Assembly: GCA_030620095.1 (NCBI GenBank)
Contig: JAUTXW010001637.1
Coordinates: forward strand, 1 to 64,000
Direction of reading: 5' to 3'
Length of the DNA stretch: 64,000 nucleotides
Origin: Kuschelorhynchus macadamiae
Lineage: Eukaryota; Arthropoda; Insecta; Coleoptera; Curculionidae
In this document: positions 46,058-58,952 of the stretch, piece by piece
Layout of the letters: each line of letters opens with the position of its first letter
How positions within the stretch are numbered: the first letter of the stretch is position 1
Translations under genes and position numbers: made by a program
The notes under the pieces: model-generated
Seen by the model: only the letters and a program-made list of their open reading frames with translations
The model's database searches: none
Told to the model about the DNA's origin: nothing

Positions 46058-47722
46058 AAAACAAATCCACAGATAACAGTCTTAAAGCCAGACAAAAGTA
46101 ACAAGACTGTAATAATGAATACCATTGATTACAACAACAAAATTAATGCACTTCTTGATGACAAAAACACATATAAAAAAATGAGATTTGATTCGACGAA
46201 ATCTCTTCAATCCAAAAATAACTCGTTCATAGAAAAACTGTTAAAACGTAATCACATATCCGAAAAAGAAGCCAAATCATTAAAAATACATAATTCTGTT
46301 CCACCAAAATTTTATGGAATGCCTAAACTTCACAAACCCGACATTCCTATGAGACCCATTGTTTCCTAAATTCAGTCACCATTCTACAAACTTTCAAGTT
46401 TTTTATCAAATTGCTTATCAAAAATTACAGGCAGAAATGATTATTACATTAAAGATTCGTTTGAATTTAAAAAGTTTATAGACACCCTTAAAATACCAAA
46501 TAATTTCCAACTCATCTCTCTAGACGTAATATCCTTATATACAAACATTCCGACTAAACTTTTAAAACAAATCATTAAAGAAAAATGGAATCAGATAAAG
46601 AATCACACAGCACTCACTTGCACAGAATTCATAGAAGGGATAGATCTCATTCTTTCGAACAACTATTTCCAATACAAAGATGATTACTACCAACAACTTG
46701 ACGGATGTGCAATGGGTTCACCCATCTCTTCCACCGCAGCCCAAATAGTAATGGAATATCTAGAAGAAACAGGTTTACAAAAAGCCAATGTACCTATATT
46801 ATTTTTTAAAAGGTACGTGGATGATTGTTTATTAGCCATACCAAAAAATAAAACAACGGAAATTATCTCCCTCTTTAACAATTTTCATCCAAAATTGCAG
46901 TTTACTTCCGAAATAGAAAATGATGGTGCTATAAACTTTTTGGATTTAACATTAATAAGAGACCACAAAACAAATGGCATTAAAACTAAGTGGTACACCA
47001 AAAAAACCTGGTCCTCCCGCTACCTTAATTATAATTCCAGTCACCCAAAATGTCAAAAAAACTCCGTGATGATAGGATTAGTTGACCGTGCACTAACACT
47101 AACATCACCTATATACCGAGTTGACATTCTAAATAAAGTTAAAAATACTCTCTTAAAAAATCATTTCCCATTAAAAGCCATCGAACGAATTATAAAGCGA
47201 AGAACCCAAAAATTATACAATGCCACAAAACATATTGTAAATAATCATGACAACAATAAAGCAACTACATACATATCTTTGCCATACACTGAAGGTCTTT
47301 CTGAAAAGATTAAACACATTCTCGGTAAACACGACATAACCGTATGCCACAAATCTAACAATACCCTTAAATCTTTATATACACCCCTAAAAAGTCAGAC
47401 ACCAATTAAAAAACAATCAAACGTAGTTTACAGCATTCCCTGCCTAAACTGCCCCAAAAAATATATAGGCATGACCACACAATACCTATCAAATAGACTA
47501 AATGGGCATAAATATACAAAAAATGCTTCCACAGCACTACATAAACATGAAAGAGATATGAAACATGAATTTGATTTTTCGGGTACAACGGTCTTATCAA
47601 AAGAACAACATTACCATAAACTGACATTCAAAGAAATGGTCGAGATAAAAAAAGAAAAAAATACAGTAAACGATCGGAAAGACATTGACAATCTCAGCCA
47701 AATATATCACAATCTAATTTAA
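46058..47722 (+). pseudogene. Penelope-like RT-GIY-YIG polyprotein, one nonsense codon
   Basis: The encoded enzyme would copy element RNA (RT) and nick the target (GIY-YIG). The frame is open for about 555 codons, from just after TGA at 46055 to TAA at 47720, except for one TAA at 46367-46369 (in 'RPIVS*IQSP', where the family has an uncharged residue). Motifs in order: 'VLKPDKSNKTVIMN' (46081), 'PPKFYGMPKLHKP' (46300), 'LISLDVISLYTNIP' (motif A, about 46522), 'GCAMGSPISSTAAQ' (46706), 'RYVDDC' (catalytic, 46811-46828), 'TSEIENDGAINFLDLTL' (46905), and a GIY-YIG region with 'VVYSIPCLNCPKKYIGMT' (about 47424), 'SNRLNGHKY' and 'KEMVEIKK'. The usual N-terminal part of PLE RTs is missing. Close to intact; a recently dead or dying copy. 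Confidence 0.9.
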
Positions 47723-48088
47723 TTCAATTGTTATAAACTATTTTCCATCAATCATAAATACATACTGTATACTGTCAGACTCACACAAATACTTTTAAAA
47801 CAACCCGTATCCACAAATAGTTCTACATTGTAAATATAACCAAAAAAACTAAAGAATATATATAAAAAAAATTAAAAAAAAACAATAGAATTCTTTAACC
47901 AGTGTATCACTTACCTCCACACCGCCAAGCAAGGTAAAAGAACATCTTTCTCAAGGTATGTACTGTACTAGTTTAAATAAATGTTTTAATAATTTTAGTG
48001 CGTGCCGTTATACCTAATTGTTTTTATTTATTAACTTACATATATACACTTTTTGTATTTAATTTTTAGATGTGCAGAATTAAATATT

Positions 48089-48121
48089 TTGAAAAAGCCT
48101 GAAATGGACAGGCGAAACGTC
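48089..48121 (+). ncRNA. Hammerhead-like motif of PLE 1, right end
   Basis: TTGAAAAA, a perfect 5-bp stem II GCCTG-AAATGGA-CAGGC, then GAAACGTC. The 3' core and minimal stem III (AC/GU) with C at the cleavage position are intact. The 5' core has UUGAAAA instead of CUGANGA, so G8 is replaced. About 45 nt further on is CCCAAGAA and then (TA)n. Confidence 0.45.
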
Positions 48122-48172
48122 AATTAAAGTTTCTTTGTTCAATCCACGAACCTAATCCCAAGAAAGTACTTG

Positions 48173-48175
<3 letters not shown>

Positions 48176-48232
<57 letters not shown>
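48176..48232. repeat. (TA)n microsatellite
   Basis: Pure dinucleotide tract abutting the right end of PLE 1. Confidence 0.95.
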
Positions 48233-48237
<5 letters not shown>

Positions 48238-48390
48238 GAGTCTCTGCCGTAACGTCACATCGACAAGCAGTTTTTTAAAATAGAAAATGACATACCAGTT
48301 ATTTTTTGTTTTTATTCAGATGAACCAAAACCCCAAGAAAAAACTACGTCAATATAAAAAAATAACCTCAAGAAAAAAATATATATATTT

Positions 48391-48636
<246 letters not shown>

Positions 48637-49540
48637 TAAGGCCCATTTAAACGCGGAACACTCTAATATCTCAGGAAAGAACTACCAGATTAGATTCAAA
48701 TTTTGGTAATGTGTATGGATTTAAAATATGACTATTTTGACATATTAAACTTTGACATCCTCATTGGCGTGCGAGCCTAAAGGGGGGAAATGATACCATT
48801 TTTAAGAAAAAGATATTAGTAACTTTTTTAACTAAATTTTGATTCTTGATTCTTACTCAGCATCATCAAGAACCCCCTTAAACCCAATTTCAACAAAATA
48901 AGTCATTACTAAAACGAGCTTTCAAAAGGGAAGTTTTTTTTATTTCAGGCATTCAGGATTTTAAGGCAGAAATCTCTTAAACCAGTGCCTTTATCGAAAA
49001 CACTATTTTACATTTTCTTATTATTTTGACTATCTTTATCGAATTTAGAACACAAAATAGTTCTAAGACGTACTCAAAATAGATTCGAGGTCTTCAGCTC
49101 TGCATTGTGTTCCTTAATTATTTTCAATAAAATTATATAAATAAAAAAAATGGCTTGTAGCCATTTTTTTACAAAAATTCAATATAGTTGAAATAATAAA
49201 AAAATGTAAAATAATGTTTCGTGACCAAGACAATCGTTTAAGAGTCTTCTGGCTTTGAAATGAAAAAAATGCTTTTTTGAAAGCTCGTATTTCCCAAGGC
49301 TTATGACTTCTTTTGTTGAAATTTGCTATAATGGGGTTTTTGATGACGCTTAGTAAGAATCGAGAATCAAAATTTAGTTAAAAAAATCCCTAATATCTTT
49401 TTCTTAAAAATCGTACCATTCCCCCTTTCTAAGCTCGCACGCCAACGAGCGATGTCAAAGTTCAATGTGTTAAAAAAATCATATTTTAAATCCATACACA
49501 TAACCAATCTTTGAAACGAACCTGCTAGTTAATTCCTGAG

Positions 49541-50335
49541 GTTGTCTGGTTTACAGATGGCTCTCTAATGAAGGAGGGATCTGGGGCGGGAATTTATGGG
49601 GAGAGTCCCAGGGCAAGAATTAGTCTTGCTCTTGGACGGTATGCGACTGTATATTAGGCTGAGATTACAGCAATCTTGGACTGCGTACAGGAAAACCTTT
49701 CCAGAGGATACCACGACAAGCATATCTATATATGCTGTGATAGTCAAGCCGCGATTAAAGCTCTGTCCTCGAACAGGGTCAATTCGCTGCTAACACTTGA
49801 ATGCAGGAGAGCCCTAGAAAGGCTGTGTGAGTCCAATAGGGTTAGCCTCATTTGGGTGCCTGGCCATCAGGGCATTGGGAGTAATGAAGGGGCGGATCAG
49901 CTGGCTCGGAAAGGTAGCAACACTGCTTTCACTGGGCCGGAACCTGCTCTTGGAATTGCTCCTTCAGCTGTCAAGGCTAGGATTAAGAATCGCACTGTCG
50001 AGGAATTCCGTGCTGAATGGCACGAGCTGGCAGGACTCAGACAGTCTAAGGTCTTCATATCAGGCCCTTATAGCCGTTCTGAGTCTAATAGACTTCTAAA
50101 TCTAAACAGAAGTCAACTTAGAACTATTACCAGGGTCCTAACTGGACACTGGCTAGTGAAATATTACCTGCATAAGATTGGACTCGACAACGATCCATAC
50201 TGCAGGTTTTGTGCTGAGGTAGATGAAACTACTGAGCATCTAGTCTGTCGATGTGACGCTTTAGTCAACGCCAGACTGCTTTGGAACCCGAGCTTGTGGG
50301 ACGTGCGCGACCAGAAAGGGTCCTTTCCTTTCTAA
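49541..50335 (+). pseudogene. R1-like ORF2 fragment: RNase H and zinc knuckle end
   Basis: RNase H removes the RNA strand during retrotransposition. The frame carries 'VWFTDGSLMKEGSGAGIYG' (first catalytic Asp), then a TAG at 49655-49657 immediately before 'AEITAI' (catalytic Glu), a codon that is commonly Gln in the family, so a C-to-T change is plausible. It continues with 'CCDSQAAIKAL' (Asp), 'LIWVPGHQGIGSNEGADQLA' (His and Asp), 'LRTITRVLTGHWLVKYYLHK' and the C-terminal Cys/His motif 'CRFCAEVDETTEHLVCRC'. It stops at 50333. After the single stop, 219 codons are open. All visible RNase H catalytic residues are present, but there is no endonuclease or RT. Confidence 0.85.
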
Positions 50336-50447
50336 AAAGGAGTGGGCTCTTGGCCTGACACGCCTACTAGTGGGGATAGTACAATGGGCCCCAGTGAGCC
50401 TAAGTGCTGCCCTTGTCGGGCTCCCCATCTATGTCTATGTCTATGTC
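49541..50447 (+). mobile_element. 5'-truncated R1-like retrotransposon insertion
   Basis: An 11-bp target duplication TAATTCCTGAG flanks it exactly (49530-49540 and 50448-50458). Its 3' end is a short (TATGTC)n array (about 50430-50447) instead of poly(A). Only the RNase H end of ORF2 plus a 3' UTR (from 50336) is present, as expected from incomplete target-primed reverse transcription. It interrupts the right arm of the palindromic element. Confidence 0.85.
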
Positions 50448-50547
50448 TAATTCCTGAGATATATGGGTGTTCCGCTTTTAAATGGGTATATATAAATATC
50501 CTTGGGTAAAGGTTATTTATACAAACACAAATTTTTTACATCAACTC

Positions 50548-50581
50548 AACGTTTCACTCATTGTGTTGAGCTTTTTCAAGA
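50548..50581 (-). ncRNA. Hammerhead-like motif, left arm
   Basis: Reverse complement reads CTTGAAAAA, GCTCA-ACACAA-TGAGT, GAAACGTT. Stem II is 5 bp with a closing G-U. It has the same degenerate 5' core as the PLE 1 motif. Confidence 0.4.
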
Positions 50582-50935
50582 TTTATTGTTGTTGTTGCGT
50601 TTCCTTTTTATCTTAAAATGTTTGTTTTTTTTTTAATATTATAGCACATTACATACATATAAACGTAAACATTAAGCATCAAATACATAAAAGGTCCTAG
50701 TTCTATTTTGTTTTCGTTTAAAATATCTTATATACTATTGGTGACAAATAGCGAAAAATAGTACTCGTGATTTGGTAAAATAAAATATCTGGATTTGACT
50801 AGAAAACATATTTGGGTACAAAGATTTAAATAAAATTGTATCTATAATACACCTAGGTTTTAAATTTATTTACGGGTACGTACCTTATAGAAACGATCTT
50901 CATTGTGGATAGTTTAAGAAATATAAACAATAAAT

Positions 50936-50968
50936 CTCGAAAAAGCTCAACACAATGAGTGAAACGTT
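50936..50968 (+). ncRNA. Hammerhead-like motif, right arm
   Basis: CTCGAAAAA, GCTCA-ACACAA-TGAGT, GAAACGTT. It differs from the left arm by one base in the 5' core. CCCAAGAA follows about 35 nt later. Confidence 0.4.
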
Positions 50969-51016
50969 GAACTGATATAAAAAATTTGTGTTTGTATAAA
51001 TAACCTTTACCCAAGA

Positions 51017-53465
51017 ATATAAAGTATATAATATAATATATATCAGCATCTTCTATTGTCTTTAGTGACTATATAATGTTCGTGCAACTCTTCTAATAAC
51101 AGCATTCTTTCGCGATGAATGACATATTTATAATGTACCATACAAATCTGTGCGCATGGCGGCATGACCAATGGGTCAGTCAGTGTTCAGATAGCAATAC
51201 ATAGCTTAAATACATTAAATGTTTTTAAAAGATCGAAAATGTGTCGCTAAAACAGAGAAAGAAACTCCACCAAGCCCCCGAGGGTATATGGATTCCTGAA
51301 GAAACTCATCTATTAAAGAATAAACTAAGGTAGGTACCATTACCATACTTATCATATCTCTTTGTATGATACCGCAATTAATTCGTTTCCTATATTAATT
51401 TAAATACATTATACGTCAATATAAGAATCTGTTGTTTAACATTGATATTAAATGGGCTTTATACTTTAATTCTGACAATTTTATGGTAATTCGAAGAGCT
51501 ATAACTGATCTCGAAAACTCAAAAAATTATACTTTTTTTAGGCCCCTACATATCTTAAAATGCCATTTTGCAGGCTTCCTATGTTTACCGGACTACTGAA
51601 CTAGCCCGCGATCAGTCGAAAATGCATCGGCTTACTCAAAGAAATAATATCGAGAAACGAACCAATCCTATTTTGAAATGTAAGTGTAGGTGGTTTTGAA
51701 GAGTTAAATTTTTCTATTATGTGACCTATCAGACCATGAAAGAATAAATGAATACCTTGACTCTTGCGGTTCACACACTTATTCTCCGAATATACCACTT
51801 AAGGAATGTGAGAATATCATTATTTTATGTACTAATGTGTCGATCCATGGCATGTAAGATTCTGTTTTTTAACGAAAGGGAAATATACGGTTTACTTTAA
51901 AAATTGATTGTTGTCATGTTAGAATCAGTAAGATTTTTAATATAAAATACAAATAGAAATGTTAAAGGGCTTAAGTTATTTTAATAATGAAATAGTAAGT
52001 TATGTAAGTAATTCAGAAATAAAAAAGCCTGTTATGATCTTTCTAACATATTTCATCAAACTTTATCGTTTTCTTATACTCTCAAATGGTTTCCTTTAGA
52101 ATTTCTTGCAGCATTAGTTTTTTAGCGCTTTAATTCTTATTCTTATAATCAATTTTGTTATGTGTAGTTTTAAAGAAATACATTTGGTAAGGTACAAAAC
52201 ACAGATACAAACTTTCAAATATACTAGTTTCATATACAAACTAAAATTGCATTTACAAATGAAGCACATAGACAAACCAAATTGGTGTAAAAGTGTGAAA
52301 ACAATATGACAATGTTCATTTCAATAACAATTACAAAAATACGTTTTTCTTTTTCAATTTTCTATAGTTTTTCTACAGTTGTTCTTTTACCAATAATGTT
52401 ATATAATACACAGTACATTCAACATGAATCCACATTAGCAGAGCTATATTATAATCTGGCAAAAGGATCCTGAATAGGCTTGGGTCTATTATCTCAGATT
52501 TTATAATTTCTGTTAATAACTTTGCGAAGCCGAGGTGCGCAAAATGACCACTGCTTGATCCAGCAATACGACGTGATTTTCTACAAATTATAAGGCTAGA
52601 GAAAAAAACTGTGGACTTAAAAAACAGGTCAATGTATAGATGTTTAAATTTACTAAGCCTGCGTAATTTCAATAAATATGAATTAACATTTTCTATGCAA
52701 AATCCCAGTTTATAGAAAGAAAATAGCAATGACGCTTAAAATGAACGTTGTAAGACTTTTGTTTTCAACTAAATTGTGACTATAGAGCGATGATTTCTGA
52801 CTTATTTAATTACTTTACAATTTTGAAGTATTACATTTTCTTTTTTTTTTCAGAGAGTGTAAAAGAATCAAAAGCCTACCTAGAGGTCAGTCATCTTCTA
52901 ACCATTTAGAATTTTTTTTATTTATGCCAAAATAAATTATTTCCTAAGGGCAATCAACATACTCACCAGGAAGCAGAATATTTGCAGGAAAAATCTAGAT
53001 AATGTAAACATTTTTAGGTAATTAAAAATGTTATACACAAAGGCAATCGACACCGTACTACACTCTTGGCTCAACAATGTTATCAACCTTCTTGTACATA
53101 CCGTGCAGAACTGTGACACCTCCAGCATAAAATTTTGTAAAGTTTGTAGAACAGGTATTAGGTATGTCAAATATTTTAAGGCGGTAACTTGAGCTTCTTA
53201 TTGTTCTGTTTGTCTTTAAGCCAATGGGGCAAATATACTAAATCAAAAAATTGGTTTCTAGATTAATTTTTTTAGAGAAACCGTTTGTCACATTTTAAGG
53301 TTCTGCCCAGCCTGAAAAAATATCATAAGTATATTATGATCTGTAGTCATAGGTCCAGAGGATTGGCTGGTCCTTGCCATGTTATTTTATAAACCTATAA
53401 CTTTCTCTCGTAGTTCTGTAATTCTATAATAAGGGGGTCGGAGATTGGCTGATACTCATTAGAGC
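51017..53465. other. AT-rich region; possible unexpressed or host sequence
   Basis: An open stretch at about 51229-51330 (+) gives 'SLKQRKKLHQAPEGIWIPEE' and ends at AG|GTAGGT, a donor-like site. It may be an exon, but nothing supports it further. A 118-codon minus-strand ORF (52373-52729), hydrophobic and Ser-rich, has no recognisable family. No TE termini are seen. Confidence 0.25.
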
Positions 53466-54090
53466 TAAAGTACCTAGGACCAGTCGAACCTATTGGAAAA
53501 TAACTGGTAATATAGCCTAAACGACTGATTATTGTTGAGTGTTTTCTGAGAACGGATTCCCAAGACCACTGTAATATTTTGTGGAAATAAATTTAAGATT
53601 ATTAGACTAAAATTGATCCTTACATGTTCCACCGAATTTGTTATATACATCTGTCACTCTCTCTTAGAGAACTTTAATAACAAGCTTTTCCAATTTCTAT
53701 TTGTTAAGATTGATTTACTAGTAATATATATAATGCGATTTTATCGTTTGCAGAAAATTTGTGTTTTCATTTAACCGGACATCAATCCATCACATTTTAA
53801 CATATCAAATAATAACTATTATGCTACTATCATCCAAATTATTTCAAGACACTAAATAAATGATGTAATTTTCTTGCATATGTTTACCATCGTGGTTCCT
53901 ACAGTACTTACGCTTTCAACCTTCTTGGTCTGTTCTTTAGTAAAAAAGAACATGAGCAACAGAGCTTAAATTTTTTATAAACTATAACATTGAGCTACTA
54001 CATAGGACCAGTTGAACCTATTCTTGGAAAATAAGTGGTAATATCGCCTAAAAGACTGATTATTGTTGAGTGTTTTTTAAGAACGGATTC
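53466..54090. repeat. Diverged duplicated blocks
   Basis: A block at 53466-53575 ('TAGGACCAGTCGAACCTATT', 'GACTGATTATTGTTGAGTGT', 'GAACGGATTC') recurs at 54001-54090. A second block at 53755-54000 ('ATGCTACTATCATCCAAATT', 'GCTTTCAACCTTCTTGGTCT') recurs at 55595-55850, on the far side of a family A copy. Confidence 0.7.
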
Positions 54091-54267
54091 TCAATAAGAG
54101 AATTCTGATATTGTCGTACCTTACATCACTAAGCTTCATACTCTGAAGGGACTTTCTTAGCTGACAGAGTCCAAGTATAATTTCTAATAGAAATCATGGA
54201 ATACTAGTTTCGTCTCTTTTTTGTAACTTTTTAAAATAATGTAAAAAGAATAAATGCTTTCATTCAT

Positions 54268-55512
54268 TTAACTTCCCTCGTAAAAGGAAAATATTGTAAT
54301 CGTGAAATCCGAGATTTTTTCCGATTTTACGTTTCAGTTTCCCTATATGACGAAAAACATGTTTTCTTGGTTCTGTCTGTCTGTATCGCTAAAAAACAAG
54401 GCATAGCTAAAAAACTACTTACCCGATTGACTTCAAATTTTGGTTATAAATTAGGGGTCATATGGGAATGACCTCGTAACATTTTAGTAAAAATCCAATG
54501 TGGCAAAACAAAATGTTGAAGCCTAGTGAAATGTTAAGAAAATTATTACTAACAAAGTGCTTACCCAATTTATCTCAAATTTTGCACAAAAATCAAGTAT
54601 TATGTAGGAATTAACTGGTAACATTTTGGTACAAATCCAAGATGGTTGAACAAAATGCCGGCTTAATAAAATATTTTAAAATTCAGCTTGAAAAAACTTC
54701 TTATTGAACTGATTTCAAATTGTGTGCGATAACTAATTCTAGTATAGAGATGAACTAGTAAAACTGTGGTGATAATTCAAGATGGCAGAACAAAATATCG
54801 GCCAAATAAAATTTTGTAATCTGAAAAAATCACTCTCTCAGGTTTTACATATCTTTGCGTTTTAGTGTCGCTAGATGCCAAAAAATATGTTTTATTCTGC
54901 CTGTCTGTCAGTTCATGGTGTAGCTTAGGAACTACACATCGTATTGACTTCAAATTTTAGTCAGAGACAGACTAAAGCTTATATGGGGATGACCTGGTAA
55001 TATTTTTGTAAAAATCCAATATACCGGAACAAGATGGCGGCTTAGTGACACATTAAATAAATTATTACTAAATAAACTAATTATCCAATTTACCTTAAAT
55101 TTTGCACAAAAATCAAGTATTATGTAGGAATCAACTGGTAAAATTTCGGCACGAATCCAAGACGGCGGAACAAAATAGCGGCTTAATATAATATTTAGAA
55201 ATTCAGCCTGAAAAAACAAATTAGTAAATTGATTTCAAATTGTCGGCTATAACTAATTGTGGTATAGAGATAAACTAGTAACACTGTGATGCTAGCTCAA
55301 AATGGCGGAACGAATTGGCGGTCCAAAAAAAAAATTGTAATCTAAAAAAGCTCATCCTTTTTCATATCTTCATGCTGTAGCGTCCCTAGATGCCAAAATT
55401 GTAATTTTTCAGCTACGCCGCGAACACACAGACAGACAGACCGACCGACGGAATTGAGAAAACATGTGTTTCGTCATCTAGGAACCCTGAAACGTGAGGA
55501 TCTGAAAAAATA
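54268..55512. repeat. Family A repeat, copy 6, with inverted end piece
   Basis: The plus-strand head ACTTCCCTCGTAAAAGGAAA (54272) leads into submodules with 'TCCAAGATGGTTGAACAAAA', 'GAACAAGATGGCGGCTTAGT' and 'TCCAAGACGGCGGAACAAAA'. From about 55408, 'TACGCCGCGAACACACAGAC' and 'CCGACGGAATTGAGAAAACA' are in the opposite orientation, so a header module has been joined tail-to-tail. Confidence 0.85.
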
Positions 55513-55594
55513 TCATAAAGCTACAGTACAGATTTATTTTCTAATACTCTATTCCTCTGAAAATGTTATCCAATGCGCTTTTCGCAAAAAAAAA

Positions 55595-55855
55595 TTGTTT
55601 TAATTTAACCAGCCATCAATCCTTCACATTTTAACATATAATAACTATGTATTAATATTATGCTACTATCATCCAAATTATTTCAAAGCACTAAACACAT
55701 GATTTAATTTTCTTGTGCATGTTTACCATTAAGGCATCAAGATATCTACAGCACTTATGCTTTCAACCTTCTTGGTCTGTTCTTCAGTGAAAAAACACGA
55801 GCAACGGGGCTTAACTTTTTAATAAACATTAAGCTACTACATGTTTTGTTATTGA
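55595..55855. repeat. Second copy of the block at 53755-54000
   Basis: Direct orientation. It shares 'CATCAATCC.TCACATTTTA', 'ATGCTACTATCATCCAAATT', 'ATTTCAA', 'GCTTTCAACCTTCTTGGTCT' and 'GAGCAAC.G.GCTTAA'. With its partner it brackets family A copy 6. Confidence 0.75.
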
Positions 55856-57719
<1,864 letters not shown>

Positions 57720-58915
57720 TAAATTATCTAAATACCTAAAAGAAATATTAAATAATATTGTAAATAGAACTCCATCTTTTATCAAAGACTCTTGGCATTT
57801 TAAAGAAAAAATTAAAAATATCACTATACCGGACAATTATATAATTATAACTCTTGACGTTGTATCCTTATACACAAATGTTCTTTTAGATTTAGCCTTG
57901 GACATAATAAATAAAAAATGGAATGAAATTCAAAAATATACCGACTTCCCTCTTGAAGAGTTCCTCGCAGCCGTTCAATTAACGATACTTATTATAAACA
58001 AATTGAAAGCTGTGCAATGGGATCATCCATATCAAGCGTAATTGCCCAACTTGTTTTGGAGGATCTTGAAAATTAGAACATTTACTAGTTTACCATATGA
58101 CATACCTTTTTACTACAGATAGGTGGATAATTGTATTATGACTATTCCAAAAAACATAACAGAAAATGTTTTTAATTCCTATAATTCCTTTCATCCGAAA
58201 CTTAATTCCACAATCGAAATAGAACAAAATAACAAAATTAACTTTCTTGATATGACGTTGTACCATACGCAAAATTCTATAAATACAATGTGGTACACAA
58301 AAAAAACTTGGTCCAGTAGATACCTCAACGTTCCCTCACATCATCCTCTTTCTCAGAAAAAGTCTGTGGTTATAGGTTTAGCTGATCGAGCTCTAAAACT
58401 AAGTGACCCAATTTATCAAGAAAAGACTATTAAAAAAAACCAAAGAAATTCTTATGCAAAATAGCTACCCCACAAAACTCATTAACACTCTTTTTAACTC
58501 CCGCATGAATAAAATACACAGTCCGGACACACAACAAAAAAGTAAAAACGAAAATAATTTTTTATCACTTCCATATATACAGGGGCTTTCTGTTTGTCAT
58601 AAGGGTTACAATCTTTTGAAAAAAAAAATTAGCTCATTAAAGAGTAAAACAAAAAACCAACGTTATATACCAAATACCATGTCCCGATTGCCCAAGTGTC
58701 TACATTGGTCAGACATCACAATATCTGCAAAACCAATTAAATGGGCACAAATTTGACAAACAAACTAATCATAAATTTAATTTTTCGGAAACCAAAATAT
58801 TGCAGACAGAACATAATCCAAGAAAACGAGAATTCCTGGAGATGATCTATATTACAAAATCCGAAAACTCTATTAACGATAAAACAGATATAAATATTAA
58901 TTTTAAAATGTCATA
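57720..58915 (+). pseudogene. Penelope-like RT-GIY-YIG relic (PLE 2)
   Basis: 'LSKYLKEILNNIVNRTPSFI' with 'KDSWHFKEKI', then 'YIIITLDVVSLYTNV' (motif A, about 57845). The catalytic box is ruined: 'R*VDNC' at 58117-58134 has a stop for Tyr and Asn for the second Asp. Next come 'NKINFLDMTL', 'TMWYTKKTWSSRYLNVPSHH' (58285), 'KSVVIGLADRALKLSDPIY', and after a shift 'FLSLPYIQGL' and 'KNQRYIPN'. The GIY-YIG tail ('LPKCLHWSD', then 'LNGHKFDKQTNHKFNFSETK') follows in other frames. Clearly dead. Confidence 0.85.

Positions 58916-58918
<3 letters not shown>

Positions 58919-58949
<31 letters not shown>
58919..58949. repeat. (TA)n tract
   Basis: Short TA tract between the GIY-YIG end of PLE 2 and its hammerhead motif. 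Confidence 0.9.

Positions 58950-58952
<3 letters not shown>

Larger units (their letters stand above)
44867..48177 (+). mobile_element. Penelope-like element 1 with inverted arms
   Basis: The left arm (44867-45935) is an inverted copy of the right arm (47110-48177). I saw only a handful of single-base differences in about 1.07 kb, so they are roughly 99% identical. Between the arms lies a 5'-truncated RT region (46058 onward), and the right arm contains the end of RT plus GIY-YIG and the 3' UTR. A partial inverted copy attached upstream is a known arrangement of Penelope-like elements. Both outer ends carry the hammerhead-like hairpin and TTCTTGGGATTAGG / CCTAATCCCAAGAA. (TA)n tracts lie outside on both sides. 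No short target duplication is evident. Confidence 0.85.
48637..50490. mobile_element. Palindromic TA-flanked element, split by an R1 insertion
   Basis: The left end (CAGTAAGGCCCATTTAAACG then CGGAACACTCTAATATCTCA) is the inverted counterpart of the right end (reverse complement TATATACCCATTTAAAAGCG then GAACACCCATATATCTCAGG). The arms remain complementary for several hundred bases inward: 'TGTGTATGGATTTAAAATAT', 'GACATC..CATTGGCGTGCGAG' and 'AAAAAGATATTAG' on the left match inverted blocks at 49500, 49440 and 49400. Without the inserted 907 bp plus one target duplication, it is about 0.95 kb, non-coding and inside (TA)n, consistent with a TA-specific Tc1/mariner-type non-autonomous element. 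Confidence 0.75.
50497..51016. mobile_element. PLE-like terminal pair in inverted orientation
   Basis: An about 90-bp inverted repeat. The left (from about 50497: CTTGGGTAAAGGTTATTTAT, ACAAACACAAATTTTTTACA...) matches the reverse complement of the right end at 50930-51015 (...TTTGTGTTTGTATAAATAAC, CTTTACCCAAGAATATAAAG). Each arm carries the hammerhead-like hairpin. The interior 340 bp has no RT or GIY-YIG motif, so this is a deleted or non-autonomous derivative with PLE-type ends. Confidence 0.6.

Noticed and set aside
52373..52729. 118-codon minus-strand ORF as a membrane protein gene
   Set aside because: Hydrophobic composition fits an AT-rich random frame; no family motif, splice sites or conserved repeat context support it.
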